A DNA stretch of 64,000 nucleotides from Mucilaginibacter sp. UBA5151 (GTDB lineage Bacteria; Bacteroidota; Bacteroidia; Sphingobacteriales; Sphingobacteriaceae): assembly GCA_002413785.1 (NCBI GenBank), contig DHXR01000082.1:129360-193359 (forward strand). Direction: 5' to 3'. The notes beneath the pieces were generated by a model. That model was not told the origin of the DNA and searched no databases. It was given only the letters and a program-made list of their open reading frames with translations. Every line of letters begins with the position of its first letter. The stretch's first letter is position 1. Positions 44,943-53,872 of the stretch are shown here, piece by piece. The translations under genes were made by a program, and so were the position numbers.

Positions 44943-45391
44943 TTATATGGGCCGAACCTTCGGCTCTCATTATTATCATTGTTTTCGCGTTCAACGGATT
45001 AAAATCCGTTTCTATAAGATTGACCGAGACTACGTCTCTTTGTTGTTTTTGAAAAGAGCCATCGGCTCGGCTCATTTTGAAGCAACGGGTTTTAACCCGT
45101 TGTCTATAAACCAAATAAAGTAGGGTACCATTGGCACGGACTATATTTTGCTACAAGATAGACCGAGACTATGTCTCTTGAAGTTTGGTATATTAAAGAG
45201 CCATAGGCTCGAACCATTTTGTAGCAACGGGTTTTAACCCGTTGAATTAAAATCAGATAAAAAAGGAGTGCCTTAGGCACGGCTCATGTTTTACCACAAG
45301 CTTGATCGTGACTACGTCTCTTGCTTAAAGAGCCATCGGTCCGATATTTTGTAGCAACGGGTTTTAACCTGTTGAATTAAACCGTAGGCAC
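44943..45391. repeat. Left array of six-palindrome elements beside the IS200-type transposase
   Basis: Palindromes in order: GAACC-ttc-GGCTC, CAACGGATTAAAATCCGTT (44992), GAGAC-tac-GTCTC (45026-45038), GAGCC-atc-GGCTC (45056-45068), CAACGGGTTTTAACCCGTTG (45083), GTACC-att-GGCAC, GAGAC-tat-GTCTC (45165-45177), GAGCC-ata-GGCTC (45198), CAACGGG... (45225), GTGCC-tta-GGCAC (45268-45280), GTGAC-tac-GTCTC, GAGCC-atc-GGTCC, CAACGGG... (45355) and a final CGTAGGCAC. About 130-142 bp separate successive 20-bp palindromes. There is no gene in 44801-45402. Confidence 0.9.
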
Positions 45392-45402
45392 GGTTCAAAT
45401 TT

Positions 45403-45864
45403 TTATATCATATCCTGAAAAATATACTGCTCATCAAACTCAACTTTAAATTTCTTTAAGAAGTCCAGGTATTCATCTCTGAACGTTTGCTTTTGATGAT
45501 GCTGCACCTGGTTCTGCACATACTTATAAACGCTGTCCACTTGAGATTGTCCGTATGAAAACACGCCATAACCTTCCTGCCATTCAAAACGTTCGGGGGT
45601 TAATGAATGATCGTTGATATATTTAGATGATTTGGCTTTTACTGTTTTCATTAGTTCAGAAACAGAAACAACTGGTTTTAACCCGATAAAACAATGTACG
45701 TGATCTTCAACACCATTTACAATAATGGTTTTGCAATTAGCTTCATTAATTAAATTTCCGACAACAGCAAACAATTGGTTTTTCCATTCCTTTTCTATTA
45801 CAGCTTTGCGGTATTTAACCGCAAAAATTGTTTGTAGATAAATTTGATGATACGTATTTGCCAT
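45403..45864 (-). CDS. IS200/IS605-type (Y1 HUH) transposase, REP-associated
   Basis: The 153-residue protein has the Y1 transposase layout: a short N-terminal strand (YHQIYLQTIFAVKYRKAV), the HUH metal motif His55-Val-His57 in NGVEDHVHCFIGL, and the catalytic Tyr in SVYKYVQNQVQHHQ (Tyr115 in the Tyr-Val-x-Asn-Gln pattern, with a His-His pair). Proteins of this type nick single-stranded DNA at hairpins. It lies inside arrays of small palindromes on both sides, which are the probable substrates, suggesting a RAYT/REP-like system. The typical IS200 arms are not distinguishable from the arrays. No TnpB is present. Confidence 0.9.
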   Translation of the reverse strand: MANTYHQIYLQTIFAVKYRKAVIEKEWKNQLFAVVGNLINEANCKTIIVNGVEDHVHCFIGLKPVVSVSELMKTVKAKSSKYINDHSLTPERFEWQEGYGVFSYGQSQVDSVYKYVQNQVQHHQKQTFRDEYLDFLKKFKVEFDEQYIFQDMI

Positions 45865-45902
45865 TTTATTTTTTTTAGTTTGTTAATAGCATAAGGTTTA
45901 TA

Positions 45903-46437
45903 TGGGCCGAACCTACGGTTCTCATTACTGTGTATTGCATGTTCCAACGGATTAAAATCCGTTGCTATAAGATTGACCGAGACTACGTCTCTTGTATATA
46001 TATATGGACTATGCTTTTTTCTGCTTTTTAATAAGAGCCAACGGCTCGACTCATTTTGTAGCAACGGGTTTTAACCCGTTGTCTATAAATCAAATAAAAT
46101 AGAGTGCCGTAGGCACGGCCAATATAATTAATTATTTATTTAGGTCAATCAACGGTTCTCAATATTATTATTTGCTTGTTCAACGGATTAAAATCCATTG
46201 CGGCAAGATTGACCAAGCCTGTACTTCTTACTTGTTTTACAAATTAAAGAGCCATCGGCTCGGCTCATTTTGTAGCAACGGGTTTCAACCCGTTGTGTAT
46301 AAGCCCAATGGAGTAGAGTGCCATAGGCACGGTTCATATTTTACCACAATATTGACCGTGACTACTACGCCTTTTTGCTGCTTTTATTAAAGCCATCGGC
46401 TCCTATCATTTTTCTATCAACGGGTTTTAACCCGTTG
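45903..46437. repeat. Right array of six-palindrome elements beside the transposase
   Basis: In order: GAACC-tac-GGTTC (45909-45921), CAACGGATTAAAATCCGTTG (45945), GAGAC-tac-GTCTC (45979-45991), GAGCC-aac-GGCTC (46035-46047), CAACGGGTTTTAACCCGTTG (46062), GTGCC-gta-GGCAC (46104-46116), a decayed GAACC member (46150), CAACGGATTAAAATCCATTG (46181), a decayed GAGAC member, GAGCC-atc-GGCTC (46249-46261), CAACGGGTTTC variant (46276), GTGCC-ata-GGCAC (46318-46330), a decayed GAGAC member, AGCC-atc-GGCT and CAACGGG... (46418). No gene is visible; the order is the same as in the left array. Confidence 0.9.
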
Positions 46438-46451
46438 AATTAAGCCGATAA

Positions 46452-46476
46452 CAAAAAAAGGCCCCAATAAGGAGCC
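46452..46476 (-). terminator. Rho-independent terminator of the met operon
   Basis: Read leftward, GGCTCC-ttatt-GGGGCC (with one G-U pair) is followed by seven T residues. It lies 31 bp after the stop of hom and is the clearest factor-independent terminator in the window. Confidence 0.85.
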
Positions 46477-46507
46477 ATTTTAAAAACTAAATAAACATTA
46501 GAAAATA

Positions 46508-47743
46508 TTAAAATGTTGCTGCTGCCTGCTTTACTTCCGGGGCTAAGTTTACACCGGCAAGCTGGTCGGCAAAGGCTATAAAAGCTTTGTTTTTTTCGAT
46601 AAGCAGTTGATTATCTATCAAATTATGAAGGTTGACCTTCCCGATAACAAATTTGTAATTGCCTGAATAGTAACGCTCATGGATGTCGGAAAAGTTCAGG
46701 GCCTCAACTAAGCTTTCATCTTCATACCGCAAATAAATGTTCAGTTCAATGTTATTGGTAAAGTTAAGGTCGGTACGTTCCTTTGCTTTTTTGTATTCGT
46801 ACTGGTAATCATAACGCAAAGCGGCAATATCCGATAAAACCGCCGAACCGGTAGGGTGGCCCCCGGCGCCTTTTCCAAAAAAGAATTGCTGGTCGGCGAA
46901 AGCGGCTTGTACAATTACGCCGTTATACTCATACTCCACATTGTATAAAAACTCTTTGTCGTTAACAAATTTTGGCAATACAAATAAAGCCACATGGCGG
47001 TCGTCCAGTTCTTTTGCAACCGGCACCAGTTTTATTTTAAGGTTTTTTTCGCGGGCATATTGCAGATCGTAGGCGCTAAGGTTTTGTATCCCTAAATTAA
47101 ATACTTCATCAGGCTTTACAATTACGCCATAAGCATGTGCGGCGGCAATTACCAGTTTATACTTGGCGTCAAACCCGCCTACGTCGCTGGTTGGATCGGT
47201 TTCAGCGAAACCGAGGTCTTGCGCCTGTTTTAAAGCGGTATCATAGTCCATATTTTCAATAAACCCTTTTGACAGGATATAATTGGATGATCCGTTAAAA
47301 ATACCGCTAATAGAATGCAGCAGTTCATTGTCATAATATTCCTCCAGGTTGCGGATGATGGGGATACTGCCGCAAACTGCACCTTCATACAATAAAGATG
47401 TGCCATATTTATGCTGTAATGCGATCAATTCTTCTAAATGAAGAGCAATCATTTTTTTACTGGCTGACACCACATTTTTACCCGAGCTTAAAGCCCTCGA
47501 AACAATTTCAAACGCCGCTTCGGTATCGTTGATCAGTTCAACAATGGTGTTAATTTCCGGGTTGTTGAGCAATTCGTCCCTTTCGGTGGTAAATAAATGC
47601 GCAGGGAGCGATCTTTGTTTATGCGCGTCCTTTATGGCGATCTTTTTGATCTCAAGGTTCAGATGTTTGGTTTTGATAATATCATACAAACCCTGGCCAA
47701 CCACGCCAAAGCCAAATAACCCTATATTTAATTTTTTACTCAT
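46508..47743 (-). CDS. hom: Homoserine dehydrogenase
   Basis: The 411-residue protein has an N-terminal NAD(P) fold (NIGLFGFGVVGQGLYDIIKT), and the catalytic domain motifs NVVSASKKMIALHLEELI, EGAVCGSIPIIRNLEEYYDN, GIFNGSSNYILSKGFIENMD and DLGFAETDPTSDVGGFDAKY. It reduces aspartate semialdehyde to homoserine. The end has a divergent region, without a recognisable full ACT domain. It overlaps metX by one base (TAATG) and is the last gene of the metY-metX-hom operon. The protein lacks a fused aspartokinase. Confidence 0.93.
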   Translation of the reverse strand: MSKKLNIGLFGFGVVGQGLYDIIKTKHLNLEIKKIAIKDAHKQRSLPAHLFTTERDELLNNPEINTIVELINDTEAAFEIVSRALSSGKNVVSASKKMIALHLEELIALQHKYGTSLLYEGAVCGSIPIIRNLEEYYDNELLHSISGIFNGSSNYILSKGFIENMDYDTALKQAQDLGFAETDPTSDVGGFDAKYKLVIAAAHAYGVIVKPDEVFNLGIQNLSAYDLQYAREKNLKIKLVPVAKELDDRHVALFVLPKFVNDKEFLYNVEYEYNGVIVQAAFADQQFFFGKGAGGHPTGSAVLSDIAALRYDYQYEYKKAKERTDLNFTNNIELNIYLRYEDESLVEALNFSDIHERYYSGNYKFVIGKVNLHNLIDNQLLIEKNKAFIAFADQLAGVNLAPEVKQAAATF

Positions 47744-48795
47744 TATGCGGTACGTTGCAGTTCAATTATTTTCCCTTTTACATCAGTTTTCAAAAATGAT
47801 GTAATAATGTTTGTTAATGCTTCAGTTTCAATCAGAAAGCCGTCGTGCCCGTAAAACGAATCAAGCTCGGCAAGCGCTGATTTCGGGATATGCCTGAACA
47901 GGTATTGCTGTTCCTCAATGGGGAATAAAACATCCGATTTTATGCCGATCACCAGTGTACGGGCCCTTATCAGGCTCAATGCTTTTTCAACGCCGTGCCT
48001 GTGCCTGCCCACGTTGTGCGAATCCATTGTTTTGGATAAATACCAGTAACTGTAGGCGTTAAACCTGTTTACCAGTTTTTCGCCCTGGTAGTTTTGGTAG
48101 GAGGATGCTTTATAATCATCAACCTGATGATCTTTTTCTTCCTGCTGGGTAATGGAATAAGTTTTATAATTACGATAAGAGAGCAGCGCAATGCTCCTTG
48201 CAGCCTTTAGGCCTTTCTGACCTCCGTTGGGTGTTCCGGCATAAAAAGTACGGTCGGCGCTGATAGCCAGGCGCTGCGATTCGTTAAATGCGATTCCCCA
48301 TGGCGAATGTTTTGCGTTGGTAGCTATCAGTATCAGGTTTTTGATGCGTTCAGGCTCAATTATCGCCCATTCAACAGCCTGCTGACCGCCGAGCGAACCG
48401 CCTAATAAAATCTCAATCGTATTGATTTGCAGATATTCAGCCAATAACTGGTGTACCTTAACAATATCCCGTACAGTAAATTGAGGAAAGTTCAAATAGT
48501 AAGGCTGCCCGGTAACCGGGTTATTGCTCAAGGGGTTAGTGCTGCCATAAGGCGAACCCAAAATATTAGCGCAAACGATGAAATGATCGTTGGGATTAAA
48601 ATAATTATTTTCACCAAATAAACCCTTCCACCAGTCAAATACATCCGAGTTTGCGGTGAGGGCATGGCATACCCACACCACATTATCCCGGTTTTTATTG
48701 AGCGTTCCATAGGTATTAAACCCTATTTCAAGTTCCTGTAATTGCCTGCCCGATTCAAGCTTAAATGGTTTATCGTATTTATATATTTCTGTCAT
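47743..48795 (-). CDS. metX: Homoserine O-acetyltransferase
   Basis: The 350-residue alpha/beta hydrolase-fold protein shows the nucleophile Ser in EILLGGSLGGQQAVEWAIIE, the Asp region LVIGIKSDVLFPIEEQQYLF and the His in ELDSFYGHDGFLIE. NTYGTLNKNRDNVVWVCHAL and NILGSPYGSTNPLSNN are further MetX blocks. It acetylates homoserine with acetyl-CoA, the substrate for MetY. I use the ATG at 48795; an in-frame ATG three codons earlier exists and the region upstream is a direct repeat of GTCATT words. Coupled to hom by one-base overlap. Confidence 0.94.
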   Translation of the reverse strand: MTEIYKYDKPFKLESGRQLQELEIGFNTYGTLNKNRDNVVWVCHALTANSDVFDWWKGLFGENNYFNPNDHFIVCANILGSPYGSTNPLSNNPVTGQPYYLNFPQFTVRDIVKVHQLLAEYLQINTIEILLGGSLGGQQAVEWAIIEPERIKNLILIATNAKHSPWGIAFNESQRLAISADRTFYAGTPNGGQKGLKAARSIALLSYRNYKTYSITQQEEKDHQVDDYKASSYQNYQGEKLVNRFNAYSYWYLSKTMDSHNVGRHRHGVEKALSLIRARTLVIGIKSDVLFPIEEQQYLFRHIPKSALAELDSFYGHDGFLIETEALTNIITSFLKTDVKGKIIELQRTA

Positions 48796-48799
48796 TTTT

Positions 48800-48853
48800 G
48801 TCATTAGTCATTGGGTCATTAAGTCATTGGTCATTGGGTCATTAAGTCATTGG
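48800..48853. repeat. Direct tandem repeat of GTCATTGG/GTCATTAA words
   Basis: GTCATTGGGTCATTAA occurs twice (about 26 bp apart) with further GTCATT copies up to the metX start. Only one arm is present here, unlike the inverted element at 22401 that uses the same word. Confidence 0.8.
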
Positions 48854-48892
48854 TTTTCCTAACCTACCATCTTAATTTTTACTCACCACTCT

Positions 48893-50257
<1,365 letters not shown>

Positions 50258-50300
50258 TTACAGATAGGTCACAACCGGATATAAATCTCCTTTTGTGAGA

Positions 50301-50338
50301 ACACGTACATTTTCAGGAAAACGAAAAGTAAAACGTGT
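50301..50338 (-). promoter_or_regulatory. Hairpin just after the leader ORF
   Basis: Read leftward, ACACGT pairs with ACGTGT, extended inward by ACTTTTC against GAAAATGT (one bulge) around a short loop. It begins 5 nt after the leader ORF stop codon. No U-tract follows, so it is not a plain terminator; a role as attenuator or translation block is inference from its place. Confidence 0.5.
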
Positions 50339-50343
50339 CAGGC

Positions 50344-50457
50344 TCAGCAACAGCAACACATGCACATACGGCTATTGGTATAGCGGTAACAATACGCAGG
50401 TTTAACTTGTTTGGCCTTAAAGATTTTTTGAAGAATGTTGTAAATCAGACTTTTCAT
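50344..50457 (-). CDS. Short leader ORF (37 codons) ending in a Met/Cys run, between riboswitch and metY
   Basis: The ORF begins with the ATG at 50457, 8 nt after the last base of the riboswitch P1 helix. It starts MKSLIYNILQKIFKAKQVKP and ends RMCMCCCC, so six of the last seven residues are Cys or Met. The stop at 50344-50346 is followed by a hairpin, and metY starts 128 nt downstream of the stop codon. The ending is what a translation-coupled attenuator sensing charged tRNA-Cys and/or tRNA-Met would look like. A longer reading from 50541 would run through the riboswitch and is not favoured. Translation is unproven; some small proteins with Cys runs are metal-binding. Confidence 0.6.
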   Translation of the reverse strand: MKSLIYNILQKIFKAKQVKPAYCYRYTNSRMCMCCCC

Positions 50458-50465
50458 GGTTATTA

Positions 50466-50573
50466 ATTTATATTCCCCGGGGTATTTACCGGGCCAGGAA
50501 TTGGCACCTTCTTCAACATTGAAGGGTTGCCAGCGGGTCATTGAGCCTGATCTCTCGCCGCTTCTTTATAAAT
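50466..50573 (-). promoter_or_regulatory. SAM-I (S-box) riboswitch upstream of metY
   Basis: On the minus strand the element reads GAAGCGGCGAGAGATCAGGC, then TCAATGACCCGCTGGCAACC, then the P3 stem CTTCAA/TTGAAG, then AAGGTGCCAATTCC and the P4 stem CCCGG/CCGGG. P1 is ATTTATA (50567-50573) against TATAAAT (50466-50472), closing the structure. The GGCTC-n-ATGA-CC, GGCAACC and GGTGCCAATTCC blocks are the diagnostic SAM-I core. It senses S-adenosylmethionine and fits a gene for homocysteine formation. The expression platform is unclear because a short ORF follows directly. Confidence 0.93.
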
Positions 50574-50624
50574 CAAAACCTGTGTGAGAGGTAATGATTT
50601 TGGTATTGCTACCAAATTTTGTTC

Positions 50625-50657
50625 CAAAGATAAGGTGTTGGATATGAATTTTCCAAA
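50625..50657 (-). promoter_or_regulatory. Bacteroidota-type promoter of the metY leader
   Basis: Minus strand: TTTG (50654-50657), 21 bp spacer, TATCTTTG (50625-50632), a good fit to TTTG-N19-21-TAnnTTTG. Transcription would start near 50618, giving a leader of about 45 nt before the riboswitch P1. This is the best two-part promoter found in the window. Confidence 0.75.
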
Positions 50658-50726
50658 TTTAATTTTTTTTTTTACCGTAAAACCTTTCGCCTTTCCCGTT
50701 TCATCTCATTTATTTAACTTAGTGGC

Positions 50727-51698
50727 ATGAAGTTACTGAGATTACTGTCCGTATTATTTTTATACTTTGTTATTTGTTCCTGCAAACAAGGCGCTAAAAA
50801 CACTGTACCCGTTATCGGTTTTGTAGATGCTTTTGAAGATGCCAGCATTGCCCCGGCACGTGCCGGTTTTATTGATGCCCTGAAGAAAAACGGTTTCAGT
50901 GAAGATCAGAAAAATATCAAAATTGAATACAGCAATGCGCAGGGCAGCATTCCAACTTTAACACAGATAGTTAACCATTTTGTTTCTGATAAAGTTGACC
51001 TGATGGCTACCTGTACAACATTATCTTCTATTACAGCATTACAAAAAACAAAAACTATCCCTGTTTTTGTGATGGTATCGCCGGTAGCGAAACTGATGAA
51101 TTTGCAGGATGCGACAGGTAAAGGCCCGGCCAATTTGTTTGGCACGGTGGAGGATTTAAACTATATTGATACTTCATTTTCCAACATTCCTAAATTTTTA
51201 AAGCCAAAATCCGGCAAATTGGTGGTTGGGATGATCTATAACCAGTCGGAACCACAATCGGTGGAAGCAAAACAGCGGATACAATCATTGGCCGATAAGT
51301 TAAAAATAACATTGATAGCGCTACCTTTAAATTCTTCGGCAGATGCACAACTGGTTACGCAATCATTACTCAGTAATAATATCGACGCCTTTTTTGCCAA
51401 CCCGGATAATAGTGTATTTGCCTCATTTGAAACCATCTTAAAAAATTGCGATCAAAAAAATGTACCCATATTTACAAGCGAGGCCGGTTTGGTGCAACGC
51501 GGCGCGGTAGCTGCTTTCGGGGCTGATATTTACCAGTGGGGATACCAGACTGGTGAACAGGCTGCAAGGTTTTTAAAATCACATTCCACTGCCGGTTTGC
51601 AGCCCGAAATGGTTAAGGTGCGTAAAAGAGTGTATAATGCCGCCGCTGCAAAAAAATATAACATCACCGTACCTTCAAATTTCACTGCCGTTAAATAA
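50727..51698 (+). CDS. ABC transporter substrate-binding lipoprotein (ABC_sub_bind family)
   Basis: The 323-residue protein has a lipoprotein signal (LYFVICSCKQG, lipobox VICSC) and the periplasmic-binding-protein fold of the ABC_sub_bind (TrpX-like) family: TVPVIGFVDAFEDASIAPAR, KIEYSNAQGSIPTLTQIVNH, TIPVFVMVSPVAKLMNL and VGMIYNQSEPQSVEAKQRIQ. Relatives bind amino acids such as tryptophan or tyrosine, but members with other ligands exist. It starts an operon with a permease (1-base overlap) and an ATPase (4-base overlap). It is divergent from metY with about 100 bp of shared promoter region, which may or may not mean co-regulation. Confidence 0.85.
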   Translation: MKLLRLLSVLFLYFVICSCKQGAKNTVPVIGFVDAFEDASIAPARAGFIDALKKNGFSEDQKNIKIEYSNAQGSIPTLTQIVNHFVSDKVDLMATCTTLSSITALQKTKTIPVFVMVSPVAKLMNLQDATGKGPANLFGTVEDLNYIDTSFSNIPKFLKPKSGKLVVGMIYNQSEPQSVEAKQRIQSLADKLKITLIALPLNSSADAQLVTQSLLSNNIDAFFANPDNSVFASFETILKNCDQKNVPIFTSEAGLVQRGAVAAFGADIYQWGYQTGEQAARFLKSHSTAGLQPEMVKVRKRVYNAAAAKKYNITVPSNFTAVK

Positions 51699-52567
51699 TG
51701 GATTTTTACCTCACCGCATTATTACAGGGGCTTTGCTTTTCGGCTATTGCATTGGGGATATACATCTCCATGAAGATTTTCAATATCCCTGATATTACCA
51801 CCGATGGAAGCTATACTTTAGGCGCAGTGGTTACGGCTATTTTACTTACACATCACCAGCCTGCCTATATTATTTTACCCGCTGTCGTTATTTCAGGCGG
51901 TATAGCAGGAGCCCTAACCGGTATTATTCATACCAAACTAAAAATAAATGCCTTGCTGGCCGGTATTTTGGTAATGACAGCCCTTTATTCCGTTAACCTT
52001 TCGCTGATGGGGCGGTCAAACCTACCCCTGATCAATATTTCTTCTTTATTTACCCTGATCAATATCAGCGCTGATCCAAATCATAATACTTTTTGGATCC
52101 TTGCCATTTTCGTATTGATCATTACGCTGTTAATAGGATACCTCCTAAAAACAGATTTTGGTATTGCCATGCGCGCCACAGGTAACAGCGAATCTATGAT
52201 CCGGTCGTTAGGCGTAAATACCGACAGGATGAAGATCATCGGGCTTGCACTGGCAAATGCTTTAACAGCACTCAGCGGTTACTTAATCAGCCAGTTCCAG
52301 GGCTTTACGGATATCAGCATGGGTATAGGGATAGTGATCGTTGGTTTGGGTTCGGTGATCATTGCCGAAACAATGATCAATTGGTTGCACATTACTTCGG
52401 TGTGGCTAAGCCTTGCTCTGGTTCTTGCCGGGGCAGTAATATTTCAACTGATATTGGCTGTAACCCTTGATATTGGCATTAACCCCAATATGCTGAAAGT
52501 TGTTACCGCTGTGTTTGTGCTGGTGATAGTTAGCTTACCACGTTTATCCTTACTAAGCAGGAAATGA
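51698..52567 (+). CDS. ABC transporter permease (branched-chain-type fold)
   Basis: The 289-residue protein has about eight to nine hydrophobic helices, starting ALLQGLCFSAIALGIYISMK. The loop GIAMRATGNSESMIRSLGVN is the EAA-like coupling segment of the BPD_transp_2 family. It pairs with the binding lipoprotein before it and the ATPase after it to form one importer. Substrate is unknown; the TrpXYZ-type arrangement suggests an amino acid or similar small molecule. Confidence 0.88.
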   Translation: MDFYLTALLQGLCFSAIALGIYISMKIFNIPDITTDGSYTLGAVVTAILLTHHQPAYIILPAVVISGGIAGALTGIIHTKLKINALLAGILVMTALYSVNLSLMGRSNLPLINISSLFTLINISADPNHNTFWILAIFVLIITLLIGYLLKTDFGIAMRATGNSESMIRSLGVNTDRMKIIGLALANALTALSGYLISQFQGFTDISMGIGIVIVGLGSVIIAETMINWLHITSVWLSLALVLAGAVIFQLILAVTLDIGINPNMLKVVTAVFVLVIVSLPRLSLLSRK

Positions 52568-53313
52568 TCCAAATAAAAAACGTTCATAAAGTTTTTAACG
52601 CAGGTAAAGCGAACCAGGTAAACGCGGTTAATGGCGTAAGCCTTGATATAAAAAAGGAAGAGTTTTTGGTAATCGTCGGCCCTAATGGCTCCGGTAAAAC
52701 AACCTTGCTTGATATGGTGGCCGGCAGTGTTTTTCCTAACTCCGGGAGCATTGCTATCGACGGAGAAGACGTTACAAAATTACCTGATTATAAGCGCAGC
52801 AAATGGATAGCCCGTGTTTTTCAAAACCCTGTAAGCGGAACGGCTTCGGACCTGAGTATTATTGATAATTTCAGGCTGGCTGCCATACGTACCCAATCCA
52901 AGGGCCTATCCATCGGCATCAACGATACGTTCAAAAACCAGGTGAAGGAAAAAATCTCTACGCTTGGCATGGGACTCGAAAATAAAACCGAACAGTTGAT
53001 GGGCACCTTATCGGGCGGACAAAGACAGGCTTTAACCTTATTGATGAGCGTAATAGATAACTGCAAAGTATTATTGCTCGATGAACCGACCGCGGCGCTT
53101 GATCCCCGGTCGGCTGAAATTGTCATGCGGACAGCTGACGAGCTGATCAAAGATTACCGGCTGACGTCTATCCTTATCACGCATAATTTAAAAGATGCAC
53201 TGAAATATGGAAATCGCATTATTTTAATGGGAGAGGGGCTGATAGTTAAAGACCTCGATACCGAACATAAGGCAGCTTTAAAGCAAAATGACTTGTTTGA
53301 TTGGTTTGGGTAA
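52564..53313 (+). CDS. ABC transporter ATP-binding protein
   Basis: The 249-residue protein carries Walker A IVGPNGSGKTTLLDMVAG, the signature LSGGQRQALTLLM, Walker B VLLLDEPTAALDPRSAEIVM and the switch His in SILITHNLKDALKYG. It energises the importer encoded by the two preceding genes; the gene starts 4 bases before the permease stop. A long GTCTGAACC-family hairpin follows directly after the stop. Confidence 0.93.
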   Translation: MIQIKNVHKVFNAGKANQVNAVNGVSLDIKKEEFLVIVGPNGSGKTTLLDMVAGSVFPNSGSIAIDGEDVTKLPDYKRSKWIARVFQNPVSGTASDLSIIDNFRLAAIRTQSKGLSIGINDTFKNQVKEKISTLGMGLENKTEQLMGTLSGGQRQALTLLMSVIDNCKVLLLDEPTAALDPRSAEIVMRTADELIKDYRLTSILITHNLKDALKYGNRIILMGEGLIVKDLDTEHKAALKQNDLFDWFG

Positions 53314-53413
53314 TTGTCTGAACCTTGATTCACTTGATTTTAGGATTACATGATTAAAACCAGACAAGCATCATGGCCATCCTAAAATCAAGTGAATCAA
53401 GGTTCAGACAATT
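53312..53413. repeat. GTCTGAACC hairpin family, copy 3 (best preserved)
   Basis: Arms TTGTCTGAACCTTGATTCAC and TTGATTTTAGGAT on the left match ATCCTAAAATCAAGTGAATC and AAGGTTCAGACAA on the right, with about 20 bp of loop containing ATGAT/ATCAT. Paired arms of about 40 nt lie between two convergent genes. Copies at 1010 and 43503 share the sequence and build. Confidence 0.9.
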
Positions 53414-53423
53414 TACAGCACAA

Positions 53424-53870
53424 TCAATTCTTAATTAATGCCCGGACCTTTTTTACTTCAAAAGCAGTTACGGCGCTTGCCTTATTGCCGAAACTTTTCC
53501 GCACGTAAGTTAAAACGTCGGCAACTTGCTGATCGCTTAAATCACTATGGGGGAGCATGTTATTTGAATACTTTTGCCCGTTTATCTCCACATCATCTTT
53601 AAAACCATTAAGTACGATCTTAATTAAAGCAGGTTTATTTCCCGAAACGTAGCTTGTGCTTATTAAGGGAGGGTTCATGTTTTGCACCCCGCCGCCATCA
53701 GCCATGTGGCAGGCGAGGCATATATTGGTATAAACAATTTTACCCCTTGCCATTGCAGCAGCCGAACCTGGATAATGTACTGTTTTTTTAACCTGTTTAA
53801 CCTGTGCATATATACCGGTTGCTATAAATAATGTCAATAACAATAACAGCGGACCTTTTCTTAACTTCAT
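53424..53870 (-). CDS. Small c-type cytochrome
   Basis: The 148-residue protein has a signal peptide (LLLLLTLFIATGIYAQ) and one heme-binding motif, Cys-Leu-Ala-Cys-His in NICLACHMADGGGVQNMNPP. The likely axial Met is in NNMLPHSDLSDQQVADVLTY. It is a periplasmic electron carrier. Its gene lies 2 bp downstream of the PQQ-type dehydrogenase gene and probably receives electrons from that enzyme. Confidence 0.92.
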   Translation of the reverse strand: MKLRKGPLLLLLTLFIATGIYAQVKQVKKTVHYPGSAAAMARGKIVYTNICLACHMADGGGVQNMNPPLISTSYVSGNKPALIKIVLNGFKDDVEINGQKYSNNMLPHSDLSDQQVADVLTYVRKSFGNKASAVTAFEVKKVRALIKN

Positions 53871-53872
53871 TC

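Noticed and set aside
44943..46437. Possible CRISPR array
   Set aside because: Repeats are palindromes of several kinds with irregular spacing of 130-214 bp, spacers are themselves repeats, and no cas gene is near.
50458..50541. 65-codon version of the metY leader ORF starting inside the riboswitch
   Set aside because: It runs through the P3-P4 region of the SAM-I riboswitch; the ATG at 50457 is the more natural start.
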